Below, one piece after another: positions 1-6,600 of a stretch of 10,405 bases of DNA; within the stretch, counting starts at the first letter, position 1; each line of letters starts with the position of its first letter. The stretch covers positions 1-10,405 of the forward strand of contig JAQXRK010000151.1 in NCBI GenBank assembly GCA_029218485.1, written 5' to 3'. The notes beneath the pieces are model-generated. The model saw only the letters and a program-made list of their open reading frames with translations, was not told where the DNA came from and did no database searches. This stretch comes from a bacterium. GTDB lineage: Bacteria; Bacillota; Clostridia; Christensenellales; CAG-138. The position numbers and the translations under genes are program-made.

Positions 1-13
1 TCGTCAAGCGTAA

Positions 14-23
14 AGCCTATAAA
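14..23 (-). repeat. Inverted, imperfect ttcataggct copy at the left end
   Basis: Read on the minus strand this is tttataggct, one mismatch from the two right-hand copies and in the opposite orientation. It overlaps the palindrome in front of the resolvase gene. If the copies are functional, the arrangement would be inverted repeats flanking about 1.9 kb. Confidence 0.3.
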
Positions 24-54
24 CATGCGAAATTCGTGCATTCATAAGTATAGG
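16..54. promoter_or_regulatory. Imperfect palindrome in front of the resolvase gene (possible res/operator site)
   Basis: Outer arms CCTATA (16-21) and TATAGG (49-54) are exact inverse complements. Inside them, CATGCGAA (24-31) and TTCGTGCAT (33-41) pair apart from one extra base, around the centre A at 32. Serine resolvases commonly bind inverted half-sites just upstream of their own gene, where the same site serves for recombination and for autoregulation. The symmetry is visible directly; the role is inferred. The right arm overlaps the ribosome binding site, so protein bound here would also block expression. Confidence 0.35.
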
Positions 55-56
55 AG
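52..56 (+). promoter_or_regulatory. Ribosome binding site of the resolvase gene
   Basis: AGGAG sits 7 bases before the ATG at 64. The in-frame ATG at 25 has no comparable site, so this decides the start. Confidence 0.75.
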
Positions 57-63
57 AAAAAAT

Positions 64-621
64 ATGATTTACGGATATGCAAGAGTATCGACCACAAGCC
101 AAAGCCGCGATGGAAACAGTCTCGAAGAGCAGGTTGCTTCACTGGAACAAAACGGTTGTCAGAAGATCATCACCGAAGCATTCACAGGCAAGACGATGGA
201 ACGCCCACAGTTTCAATCACTTCTGACCCTGCTGCAGCCCAACGATACATTGGTTGTCTGCAAGCTTGATCGCTTTGCAAGAACCGCTATCGAAGGGGTA
301 CAAACCGTCAGAGAGCTATTTGAGCGTGGCATTCGCGTCCACATTCTTAACATGGGATTGATTGAAAACACCTTGACTGGAAACCTCATCTTGACCGTTA
401 TGCTTGCTTTTGCCGAATACGAACGCGGTATGATTGTCGAACGCACGCAAAACGGCAAAGCCGTCGCACGACAGAATCCATCCTTCAAAGACGGTCGACC
501 GAAGAAATACACGCAGGAACAAATTCAGCTCGCGCTCGATCTGTTAAACAGCGGCAAGACCTACAGAGAAGTCGAGCGCATGACAGGAATCAGCAAAAGC
601 ACAATGATAAGGGCGCGATAA
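64..621 (+). CDS. Serine recombinase of the resolvase/invertase family
   Basis: This 185-residue protein is a small serine site-specific recombinase that would cut and rejoin DNA through a covalent phosphoserine link. The N-terminal catalytic domain (about 1-135) opens with GYARVS, giving Arg7 and the nucleophile Ser9. It has the conserved KLDRFAR block (67-73, Arg70 and Arg73) and the AEYERGMIVERT segment (118-128) that leads into the long dimer helix. Residues 150-185 form the short DNA-binding helix-turn-helix (TYREVERMTGISKST region). Length and domain order match complete Gram-positive Tn552/Bin3-like resolvases, so it looks intact. I chose the ATG at 64 over the in-frame ATG at 25 because AGGAG at 52-56 lies 7 bases before it and because homologues begin right at the MIYGYARVS strand. 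It converges on the A+T-rich membrane-protein frame. It could act as a cointegrate resolvase or as an invertase; the sequence alone does not decide. Confidence 0.93.
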   Translation: MIYGYARVSTTSQSRDGNSLEEQVASLEQNGCQKIITEAFTGKTMERPQFQSLLTLLQPNDTLVVCKLDRFARTAIEGVQTVRELFERGIRVHILNMGLIENTLTGNLILTVMLAFAEYERGMIVERTQNGKAVARQNPSFKDGRPKKYTQEQIQLALDLLNSGKTYREVERMTGISKSTMIRAR

Positions 622-645
622 TCGTGCCCCGTTAGCTTTATTTAT
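611..645 (+). terminator. Probable terminator overlapping the resolvase stop codon
   Basis: GGGCGCG (611-617) pairs with CGTGCCC (623-629), with one G-U wobble, around a 5-base ATAAT loop that contains the stop codon. It is followed by a T-rich stretch (TTTATTTATT, 637-646). The T run starts several bases after the stem, so this is a weak to moderate rho-independent terminator. On the opposite strand the same hairpin is also followed by T-rich sequence, so it may serve the converging frame as well. Confidence 0.45.
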
Positions 646-920
646 TCTGTTCTCCGTTTATTGTATGACAAAATCCATTCAATAATTATCGGGATAATAA
701 TTGCACTTGCTATGAACTCTAGCGCCGTTTTACTTGCTTCTCTAGTATATAGAAAAGGAGAATACATATTAAATATAACTGTTATCCCTAATCCAAGTAT
801 GATAGCCACCCTAAACGAGATCGCAACAATACGTTTGTCGGAAAGAGTTAGTATCCAAGACATTAATCTTATTAAAACTCTCACAATCTGTTTTATTAAA
901 AGATATGCATACCAAATCAC
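642..920 (-). CDS. Small two-helix membrane protein, probably the 3' fragment of a lost gene
   Basis: This is a 92-residue frame (GTG at 920) that I cannot assign to a family. It is strongly hydrophobic, with probable membrane helices at about 35-57 and 66-86 (ALEFIASAIIIPIIIEWILSY), and it ends in a basic NKRRTE tail likely to stay in the cytoplasm. Residues 1-27 are also hydrophobic with spaced Lys/Arg. There is no ribosome binding site before the GTG at 920 or the in-frame ATG at 863. The reading frame stays open upstream into the integrase gene in another frame. Together this suggests the tail of a larger membrane-protein gene joined here by rearrangement. Base composition is much more A+T rich than either flank. 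An opposite-strand frame (661-951) also exists but is less protein-like. A genuine small membrane protein with a weak start remains possible. Confidence 0.4.
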   Translation of the reverse strand: MIWYAYLLIKQIVRVLIRLMSWILTLSDKRIVAISFRVAIILGLGITVIFNMYSPFLYTREASKTALEFIASAIIIPIIIEWILSYNKRRTE

Positions 921-934
921 AGAGAAGAATATTT

Positions 935-1855
935 CTAGGCCTGTTCGGTGACCGTCACGCTTGAATGGCCAAGGATCCTGCTCAATGTGTAGATGTCCAT
1001 GCCGTTCATTAAGCAGCGCTTTGCAAAGTTATTGCGCAGACAGTGCGGCGTGAAGTTTGCGTTGATCGAGCATCGAATCAGATAGCGTTTGAAATTGCCC
1101 TCAAAGTTGCCGACGTTGATGTGGTTGCCGCTTCCCTTCACAGGAAACAGATAATCACTTTCCACATACCGATCCTTGAATTGGATCCAACGACGCAGGA
1201 CGGATTCTGTTTTCGACGAGAAATAGACCACACGATCCTGTCTGCCCTTTGTGATCTCCGCGCGCAGCATGATCCTTCGCGATGCAAGGTCGATATCGGT
1301 CAGCAGCAGGCAGGAACATTCACCAAGACGCATTCCAGTGTCGAACATGAGAACGATCATTGCATAATCGCGATGCTCAGGATAATAGGATCGATCCAGT
1401 TTGCCGATCAGCTTGCGAAATTCCTCGTCGGAAAGATATTCCCTTGCTTCGCGATTGTTCTTGAGCAAGCGAACCTTCTTCATCGGATTCTTCTTCAAAA
1501 CGAAATCGTCCTCCAGCCAATTGAAGAAAACACGCAAATTGCGAAGATAATTGTTGATCGTGCCTGTACTGATGGGCTGACGATAATCTCTGCGGCGCTC
1601 TGGGCAATTGTACTCTTTCTTCGATTCATCAGCATAGTAAGAATACTTGCCGCGCTCCTGCAAATCCGCAATATAGCGGCGAATGACGCTTTCCGTCACT
1701 TCTGTCACCAGATGAATGTGCATCACATCCATACACCATCGCTCAAATAGGCGAAGCGTTTGCTCATAGCTTGCCATCGTCTTCGCGCGCAGTTGTCTGC
1801 TGCGGCAATACACCATAAATTCTTCAATCTGCCAGTTCATTTCCATGTTCGTCAT
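935..1855 (-). CDS. Tyrosine recombinase/phage integrase, 3'-truncated at the catalytic tyrosine
   Basis: This 306-residue protein is a XerC/XerD- or phage-type tyrosine integrase. Residues 5-125 form the N-terminal SAM-like core-binding domain, including the TINNYLRNLRVFFNWLE helix (99-115). Residues 138-306 are the catalytic domain. Visible active-site residues are Arg176 (DTGMRLGE), Lys203 (ITKGR), His271 and Arg274 (PHCLRNN) and His297 (ILGHSSV). The nucleophilic tyrosine normally lies 9-10 residues after the last histidine, but here the chain ends at Ala306 and codon 307 is TAG. The five codons after the stop (K Y S S L, then TGA) do not resemble a normal integrase tail, so the 3' end has been replaced and not merely hit by a stop mutation. 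Without that tyrosine it should not cleave DNA, though it could still bind sites. The ATG at 1855 has only a weak GGTAGG-type ribosome site. It is a likely pseudogene. Confidence 0.88.
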   Translation of the reverse strand: MTNMEMNWQIEEFMVYCRSRQLRAKTMASYEQTLRLFERWCMDVMHIHLVTEVTESVIRRYIADLQERGKYSYYADESKKEYNCPERRRDYRQPISTGTINNYLRNLRVFFNWLEDDFVLKKNPMKKVRLLKNNREAREYLSDEEFRKLIGKLDRSYYPEHRDYAMIVLMFDTGMRLGECSCLLLTDIDLASRRIMLRAEITKGRQDRVVYFSSKTESVLRRWIQFKDRYVESDYLFPVKGSGNHINVGNFEGNFKRYLIRCSINANFTPHCLRNNFAKRCLMNGMDIYTLSRILGHSSVTVTEQA

Positions 1856-1900
1856 AGCAAAAACCTACCAATCCTTTTTGTACCCAATAAATCCCAAACA

Positions 1901-1910
1901 TTCATAGGCT
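1901..1910 (+). repeat. Copy of the ttcataggct repeat upstream of the integrase gene
   Basis: This 10-base sequence is identical to 1965-1974, with starts 64 bases apart. It also matches the reverse complement of 14-23 at 9 of 10 positions. It lies in the short region in front of the integrase start, where integrase arm-type sites or an attachment core could be located. Short repeats like this can arise by chance. Confidence 0.4.
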
Positions 1911-1948
1911 CAGGCAAAAATATTCATTGGTCTGACGTAGGCGAATAA

Positions 1949-1980
1949 AAGAAAAGCCCATGTGTTCATAGGCTTTTCTT
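1949..1980 (-). terminator. Rho-independent terminator of spo0A
   Basis: AAGAAAAGCC (1949-1958) and GGCTTTTCTT (1971-1980) form a perfect 10-base-pair stem with a 12-base loop. On the minus strand the descending arm runs straight into TTTTCTTTTATT, a good U tract. It begins 39 bases after the spo0A stop codon. The inverted symmetry means it could also act on the plus strand. It separates spo0A from the integrase gene, which is read in the same direction. Confidence 0.8.
1965..1974 (+). repeat. Second ttcataggct copy, inside the spo0A terminator
   Basis: This copy spans the loop and right arm of the terminator hairpin. Extended by three bases (ATAGGCTTT, 1968-1976), it matches the inverted copy at 12-20 exactly over 9 bases. 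It may mark the host side of an insertion point, but the terminator stem alone accounts for much of the sequence. Confidence 0.35.
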
Positions 1981-2019
1981 CTTATATCCTTTGTCGTGAA
2001 ACCGCCCCGTTTCTGCGGC

Positions 2020-2802
2020 TTACACCGCCTTTTCCCTGCTCTGGTCCTCCATAAGCAGCTTGTCCGCCACGAGGGCGATGAACTCGCCGTTGGTGGGCTT
2101 GTCGTTCTTGCCGTATACGTTCAGCCCGAACAGCGCGTTGAGGTTTTCGATCTTTCCGCGCGTCCACGCCACCTCGATCGCGTGGCGGATTGCGCGCTCC
2201 ACCTTGCTCGCGCTCGTGCCGAAGCGCTTGGCGATGCCGGGGTACAGCTCCTTGGTGATGCGGTTGATCATCTGCGGGTTGTAGTACACCATGCGGATGC
2301 CCTCGCGCAGATAGTGATAGCCCTTGATGTGGGCCGGGATGCCCGCAACGAGGAACACCGAGGTGATCTTCTCGTCGAGCGAGCGCGGCGGCTGGGCATA
2401 GCTCATGACGCCGCCCTGTGCGCTCTCGCCCTGAACGGCCTCGATCGCGCGGCGGAACACGGCCTCCGGCTCCACCGGCTTGATCATGAAATAGCGCGCG
2501 CCGAGGGCGCAGCAGCGGCGCACCATGGTCTCGTTCCGCATCGCGGAAACGATGACGACCGCGGGCGCGCTCTCCGGGCAGACCAGCTTGAGCTGTTCGA
2601 GTACGCCGAGCCCGTCGATGTGCGGCATGATCAGATCGAGGATCAGGATGTCGTACCGGCCGGTGCGCAGCTTCTCGAGCGCCTCGCGGCCATCGGCAGC
2701 GGTGTCGGCCGCGCCGATCTCCTCCTTTGCCGCAAAATACCCGTGCATATTCTCCAAATAGCCCGTATTGTCGTCAACGATCAAAACCCGGTAGTCTGCC
2801 AT
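2020..2802 (-). CDS. spo0A: Sporulation master response regulator Spo0A
   Basis: This 260-residue protein is close to the roughly 267 residues of Bacillus Spo0A. The receiver domain (about 1-125) has the acidic pair Asp10-Asp11 (VDDN), phosphoacceptor Asp56 (LILDLIMP), Ser86 (VSAM) and Lys108 (MIKP). A linker follows (126-142). The Spo0A C-terminal DNA-binding domain begins near SLDEKITSVFLVAGIPAHIK and carries the family-specific recognition helix TSASKVERAIRHAIEVAW (196-213) and the KPTNGEFIA strand. All of this is intact. When phosphorylated, Spo0A dimerises and binds 0A boxes (TGTCGAA) to switch cells into sporulation. I chose the ATG at 2802 because it gives the normal N-terminus and is preceded by GAGGGGGG (2813-2820). 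It is transcribed alone, divergently from thpR-addB-addA; the gene often next to it, spoIVB, is not in this window. Its presence indicates an endospore-forming lineage. Confidence 0.97.
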   Translation of the reverse strand: MADYRVLIVDDNTGYLENMHGYFAAKEEIGAADTAADGREALEKLRTGRYDILILDLIMPHIDGLGVLEQLKLVCPESAPAVVIVSAMRNETMVRRCCALGARYFMIKPVEPEAVFRRAIEAVQGESAQGGVMSYAQPPRSLDEKITSVFLVAGIPAHIKGYHYLREGIRMVYYNPQMINRITKELYPGIAKRFGTSASKVERAIRHAIEVAWTRGKIENLNALFGLNVYGKNDKPTNGEFIALVADKLLMEDQSREKAV

Positions 2803-2853
2803 GAATCGTGTACCCCCCTCAAAATTCGTTTTGTTAACAGCCTGTCCGCGCTC

Positions 2854-2868
2854 AAACCGCGGCGGTTT
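2854..2868. promoter_or_regulatory. Small palindrome in the spo0A leader
   Basis: AAACCG and CGGTTT are inverse complements separated by three bases. On the plus strand it is followed by a few extra T bases, like a short terminator, yet no plus-strand gene lies upstream of it. On the minus strand it would fold in the leader RNA of spo0A just after the predicted start of transcription. Its role is unknown; it might be an operator, an RNA hairpin, or chance. Confidence 0.25.
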
Positions 2869-2880
2869 TTGTATAAGCAA

Positions 2881-2889
2881 ATTGTAGCA
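2881..2889 (-). promoter_or_regulatory. Candidate extended -10 promoter of spo0A
   Basis: Read on the minus strand this is TGCTACAAT: a -10 hexamer TACAAT (one mismatch to TATAAT) with the TGn extension. There is no good -35 at 17-18 bases, as expected for an extended -10 promoter. It predicts a leader of roughly 70 bases. I could not find a clear sigma-H promoter, the type used for spo0A in Bacillus. Confidence 0.4.
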
Positions 2890-2930
2890 AGCGGGGAATC
2901 GCGCCGGTAGGGGGAGTTTTTCAAACAGAT

Positions 2931-2937
2931 TGTCGAT
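2931..2937. promoter_or_regulatory. Possible Spo0A binding box
   Basis: TGTCGAT differs at one base from the known 0A box TGTCGAA. It lies about 45 bases upstream of the candidate spo0A -10 element, a position suited to autoregulation. A 7-base match with one mismatch is weak evidence. Confidence 0.22.
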
Positions 2938-3034
2938 TCGCCATCGAAGATGATCGAAAAGCGGCAGAGGCCAAAAACGGCCATTTATTGCATCCGCAAG
3001 CTGCGAGGGGAAACCGCATGCTTCGCGTGCGCTC

Positions 3035-3063
3035 TTGTAAAAACCGGCCCCGGAATGTACAAT
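3035..3063 (+). promoter_or_regulatory. Sigma-A-type promoter of the thpR-addB-addA operon
   Basis: TTGTAA (3035-3040, 4 of 6 to TTGACA) and TACAAT (3058-3063, 5 of 6 to TATAAT) are separated by exactly 17 bases. Transcription would start near 3070, giving a leader of about 40 bases before the thpR start. No other good promoter is seen before addB or addA, which supports a single operon. Confidence 0.6.
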
Positions 3064-3112
3064 GAATATATGGTATAACCCACCCGATTCAAACAAAAGA
3101 GGAGGCCGGTTC

Positions 3113-3637
3113 ATGCGCCTGTTCATCGCCATCGCCCTGCCGCCGGATATCCGGCGCGCCGCTGCGGACACCGCAATACGGCTGCGCAAGTACGGCGCGG
3201 AGGGCCGGTTTGTGCCGCAGGAAAACTACCATATCACGCTCCGCTTCATCGGCGAGAGTAGCGCGCTGTCCGACGCCGCGGAGGCGATGCACTCCGCCGT
3301 GCGGGACTGCCGCCCGTTCCTGCTCCGGCTCGGGGACTATGGGGCGTTCTCCGGCAAAGCGGAATCGCGCACCGGCTTCGTGCGCGTGAAGGACGATGAG
3401 GGCGAGCTGGCCCGCCTGCACGAAACGCTCGAGGCGGCGCTGTGGGAGCGCGGGTTCGACCGCGGGCGCAGCCGCCTCATGCCGCATATCACGCTCGGCC
3501 GCAGCATCACGGGCGACGCGGGCTTTGCCTGCCCGAGAAACGAGGCGTTCACCGTGCAGGGCATCACGCTGTACGAGAGCCGGAACGTGCGCGGGCAGAT
3601 GGCGTATACGCCGCTGCACAAGGAACTGTTCGTCTGA
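3113..3637 (+). CDS. thpR: RNA 2',3'-cyclic phosphodiesterase (LigT family)
   Basis: This 174-residue protein is the usual size for the bacterial 2H phosphoesterase ThpR/LigT. Family members hydrolyse RNA 2',3'-cyclic phosphate ends to 2'-phosphate, and some join tRNA halves through 2'-5' links in vitro. The two catalytic HxTx motifs are present: HITL at 40-43 (NYHITLRFIGE) and HITL at 125-128 (MPHITLGR). The N-terminus MRLFIAIALPP is typical. I chose the ATG at 3113 over an in-frame ATG at 3062 because AGAGGAGG (3098-3105) lies 7 bases before it and the extra 17 residues do not match the family. No signal peptide or membrane segment is seen, so it is cytoplasmic. It is first in the operon, 40 bases ahead of addB. 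Family assignment is firm; its physiological substrate is not known. Confidence 0.95.
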   Translation: MRLFIAIALPPDIRRAAADTAIRLRKYGAEGRFVPQENYHITLRFIGESSALSDAAEAMHSAVRDCRPFLLRLGDYGAFSGKAESRTGFVRVKDDEGELARLHETLEAALWERGFDRGRSRLMPHITLGRSITGDAGFACPRNEAFTVQGITLYESRNVRGQMAYTPLHKELFV

Positions 3638-3638
3638 G

Positions 3639-3655
3639 GGCGGCCCCGGGCCGCC
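3639..3655 (+). promoter_or_regulatory. G+C-rich hairpin between thpR and addB
   Basis: GGCGGCCC and GGGCCGCC are exact inverse complements around a single C, so the RNA would fold as a 6-pair stem with a 5-base loop or a slightly longer breathing stem. It starts just after the thpR stop and ends 5 bases before the addB ribosome binding site. There is no T tract, so it is unlikely to terminate transcription. It may protect the upstream mRNA or tune addB translation. Confidence 0.4.
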
Positions 3656-3677
3656 GGATAAGGAGAGGAAGCGCATC

Positions 3678-6600
3678 ATGATGAACCCTGCGCCGGGACT
3701 GCACCTCATCACCGGACGCGCCGGATCGGGCAAGACCCGCGCCCTGTGCGACGCGGTGGCCGCACACATGCGCCGCGGTGAGCGGGCGATCCTCATCGTA
3801 CCGGAACAGCATACGTTTGAGGCCGAGCGCCGCGTGGCAGCGCTGGGCGGCGGCCTGATCGGCATACAGGTGCTCAGCCTGGAGCGCCTGTGCGAGCGCG
3901 TGCTCGCGGCCGCGGGCGACGGGCGGACGTTCCTGTCCGCACAGGGCGTGCAGATGGTTGTGCGCCGCGCCGCCGTCCGGCGGCAGGAGGAGCTGCGCTG
4001 CTTTTCGCGCATCGCGCGGGCAAACGGCTTCGCGGCCGGCATCGCCGCGCTGATTGGCGCGTGCAAGCAGGCCTGCATCACGCCGGACATGCTGCGCTCC
4101 GCAGCGGAGCGGCTGCCCGGCCGCACGCTGCTCTCCGACAAGCTGCACGACACGGCCATCCTCTATGAGGATACCGAGAACTATCTGAGCGGCCGCTACC
4201 TCACGGCCGACGACTCGCTGCTGGCCGCCATTCAGCGGCTGCCCGGCTCGTTCGTTGCGGGCGTGCCGGTGTATGTGGACGGCCTGCCCGCCGCGACGCA
4301 GCAGGTCTACCGGCTGCTCGAGGCGCTGCTGAAAACCGCGTCGAGCGTCACCGTGGCGCTCACGCTCGATGCCGATGCGCCGGACGCCGATGTCTTTGAA
4401 CCGAACGCCGCTGCGCGCGACGCGCTGCGCCGCATGGCCGATGCGTGCAACCTGCCCCTGTTCGAGCGCCGGCTCGACGGCAGGCGCGCGGCGGAGCCCG
4501 CGCTCATGGCGCTGGAGCGGCGGCTCAACGCCTACCCCGACCGGCCGTATACGGCCGCGACGGACGCGCTGGCCGTTTTCGGCGCGAACAGCCGCGCCTC
4601 GGAGGTGCGCGCCCTTGCCGACGCGGTGCTCGCGCTGGCGCGTACGGGCGTGCGCTATCGCGATATGGCGGTGCTGGTGTCGGACATGGACGCCTACGGG
4701 TGCCTGCTCGAGCGGACGCTCGCCGCGCGCGGCATCCCGTTCTTTCTCGATGGGCGGCGCAGCGTGCGCTCCCACGCGGCGGCCGAGCTCATGCTTGCGG
4801 CCGTGCGCGCGGCCGTGGGCGGGTATCCCGCGGCCGATGTGCTCTCGCTCGTCAAGACCGGCTTTGCGGGCGTTTCCCGCGAGGACGCCGAGCGGTTTGA
4901 AAACTATGTGCTGCGCTTCGGCGTGCACCACGGCATGTTCCTCTCCCCCTTTACGCGCGGCGACGCGCCCGGGCCGGCGGAGACCGTGCGGCAGACCGTG
5001 ATGGAGCCGCTGCAGGCGCTCAGGCAGGCGCTCGCCGGGCCGGAGGTCTCCGGCAAGGCGCGCGCGGTGTACGACTATCTGGATTGGCTGAACGTGCGGC
5101 AGCAGCTCGAGCAGCGCGCCGAAGCGCTCAGAGCCGCCGGCCGCGTGCCGCTCGCGGAGGAGCACGCGCAGGTTTGGAACGCGCTGATGGGGCTGCTGGG
5201 GCAGCTCGACGCGATCATGGGCGGCGAGCGCATGAGCCGCGCGGAGTTTTTGACCGTGCTGGAGGAGGGCCTGTCGGAGACGACGCTCGGCGTGATCCCC
5301 GACACGGCCGACCGGCTGCGCCTCTCGCCGCTGTCCCGCTCCGGCGGCAGCGCGGTGCGCGCGCTGTTCGTGCTCGGGTGCAGCGAGGGCCTGCTGCCGC
5401 GCGATCACGGGGACGACGGGCTGATCAATGAGAGCGAGCAGGACATGCTGTGCGGGCTCGGGCTGCCGCGCATGCACGGCGCGGCCTATCTTTCCGCGCA
5501 CGAGCGGCTCACGCTCTACGAGGCGCTCGCCCGGCCGACCGAGCGGCTGTACCTGTTCTATCCGTTCACGGGCGATGCGGGCGAGCTGCCGCCCTCGCCG
5601 CTCGTGGCGCGCATGCAAACGCTGTTTCCGAACGCCGCGCACAGGACCGATCTGACCGGCGCCGATGCGCTGCCCTGCTGCCGGGCCGCCGCGCTTGAAC
5701 GCCTGACCGGCGCGCTGCGCCGCCGCGCGGAGGACGGCGTGGTGCCGCCGGAGCTGCCCGCCCTCGCCGGTTACTTTGCCCATGCCGAGCCGCCGCTGCT
5801 CTCCCGCCTGCTCGCGGCCGGGCGCACGGGCGCGTCGGAGGCGCTGCCCGCATCGCTGGCGCGGGCGCTGTACGGCGACCGGCTCCGCATGAGCGCGAGC
5901 CGCCTCGAGCAGTTCAACGCCTGCCCGTTCCGCCACTTCGCCGCCTACGGCCTGCGCGCCGGGGAGCGGCCCGAATACCGGGAGCGCGCCGCGGATCTGG
6001 GCACGTTCTACCACGATGCGCTGAACCTGTTCTTCCGCCGCGCGAAGGAGCAGGGGCTCTCCGTTCGCGCGCTTACCGATGAGCAGCAGCAGACGCTGCT
6101 CGACGAGATCCTGCCGGAGCTGATCGCCGCGCACAACGACGGCGTGCTCGCCGGCAGCGAACGGCTGCGGCAAACGCTGTTTTTGATGGTGGAGACGCTC
6201 CGCCAGAGCATTGCCGCGATCGTGCGGCAGCTCGCCGCCGGCGGCTTTGAACCGGCCGGGACCGAGGTGCGCTTCGGCGAGGGCTGCGCGTTCCCGCCCA
6301 TTTTGATCGAAACGCCCTCCGGCGCGCAGGCGCTGCTGCACGGCGTGATCGACCGGGTCGACCGCGCCGGGAGCGATGTGTGCCGCGTGGTGGACTACAA
6401 GACCGGCGGCCGGAACCTGGAGTTCGACGCCATTGCCGCGGGGCTGACCCTGCAGCTGCCGCTCTACCTTGCGGCCGTGCTGGGCGCGCAGGAGACGGCG
6501 GTCCCGGCGGGGATGTACTACATGCCCCTGCGCGTGCCGCCGGCGAAGGACGGCGAGGACGTGGAGGCGGCGCTGATCGAGTCGTTCCGGCTCAGGGGGC

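Larger units (their letters stand above)
1..1948. mobile_element. Recombinase-bearing, A+T-richer segment; probable remnant of an integrated element
   Basis: Two unrelated site-specific recombinase genes and an A+T-rich membrane-protein piece lie together next to a high-G+C core chromosome. The right boundary is most likely just before the spo0A terminator at 1949. The left boundary may lie near the start of the window or beyond it. Copies of a ttcataggct-like repeat occur near both ends (14-23 inverted, 1901-1910 and 1965-1974). No transposase, cargo gene or replication gene is seen. The integrase lacks its catalytic tyrosine, so the element appears decayed or rearranged. Its extent is inferred from gene content and base composition. 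Confidence 0.45.
2803..3112. other. Divergent control region between spo0A and thpR
   Basis: About 310 bases with no credible gene. It holds a promoter on each strand, a small hairpin that would lie in the spo0A leader (2854-2868), and a near-match to a Spo0A binding box (2931-2937). Open frames crossing it have no ribosome site and are extensions of neighbouring frames. Composition is mixed, with A+T-rich patches near both promoters. I see no recognisable riboswitch. Confidence 0.6.

Noticed and set aside
661..951. A plus-strand frame of 96 codons over the A+T-rich stretch
   Set aside because: It begins with TTG without a ribosome site, and its right part runs over the integrase break. The minus-strand frame has better membrane helices and a typical basic tail. 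Not fully excluded.
1043..1750. A 235-codon plus-strand frame opposite the integrase gene
   Set aside because: It lies entirely inside the integrase gene, which shows clear family motifs; the plus-strand product shows no recognisable domain.
2803..3189. N-terminal extension of the spo0A frame up to 3189
   Set aside because: The extension is not Spo0A-like, overlaps the divergent promoters, and the ATG at 2802 gives the normal family start with a purine-rich ribosome site.
3396..3677. N-terminal extension of the addB frame into thpR
   Set aside because: It is Arg/Ala-rich shadow sequence over the thpR gene; AddB homologues start a few residues before the Walker A motif, matching 3678.
4103..4112. 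Repeated AGCGG (the Bacillus Chi sequence) in addB and addA, for example twice in a row here
   Set aside because: Most instances arise from the common codon pair GAG-CGG in this G+C-rich genome, and the Chi sequence of this organism is unknown.
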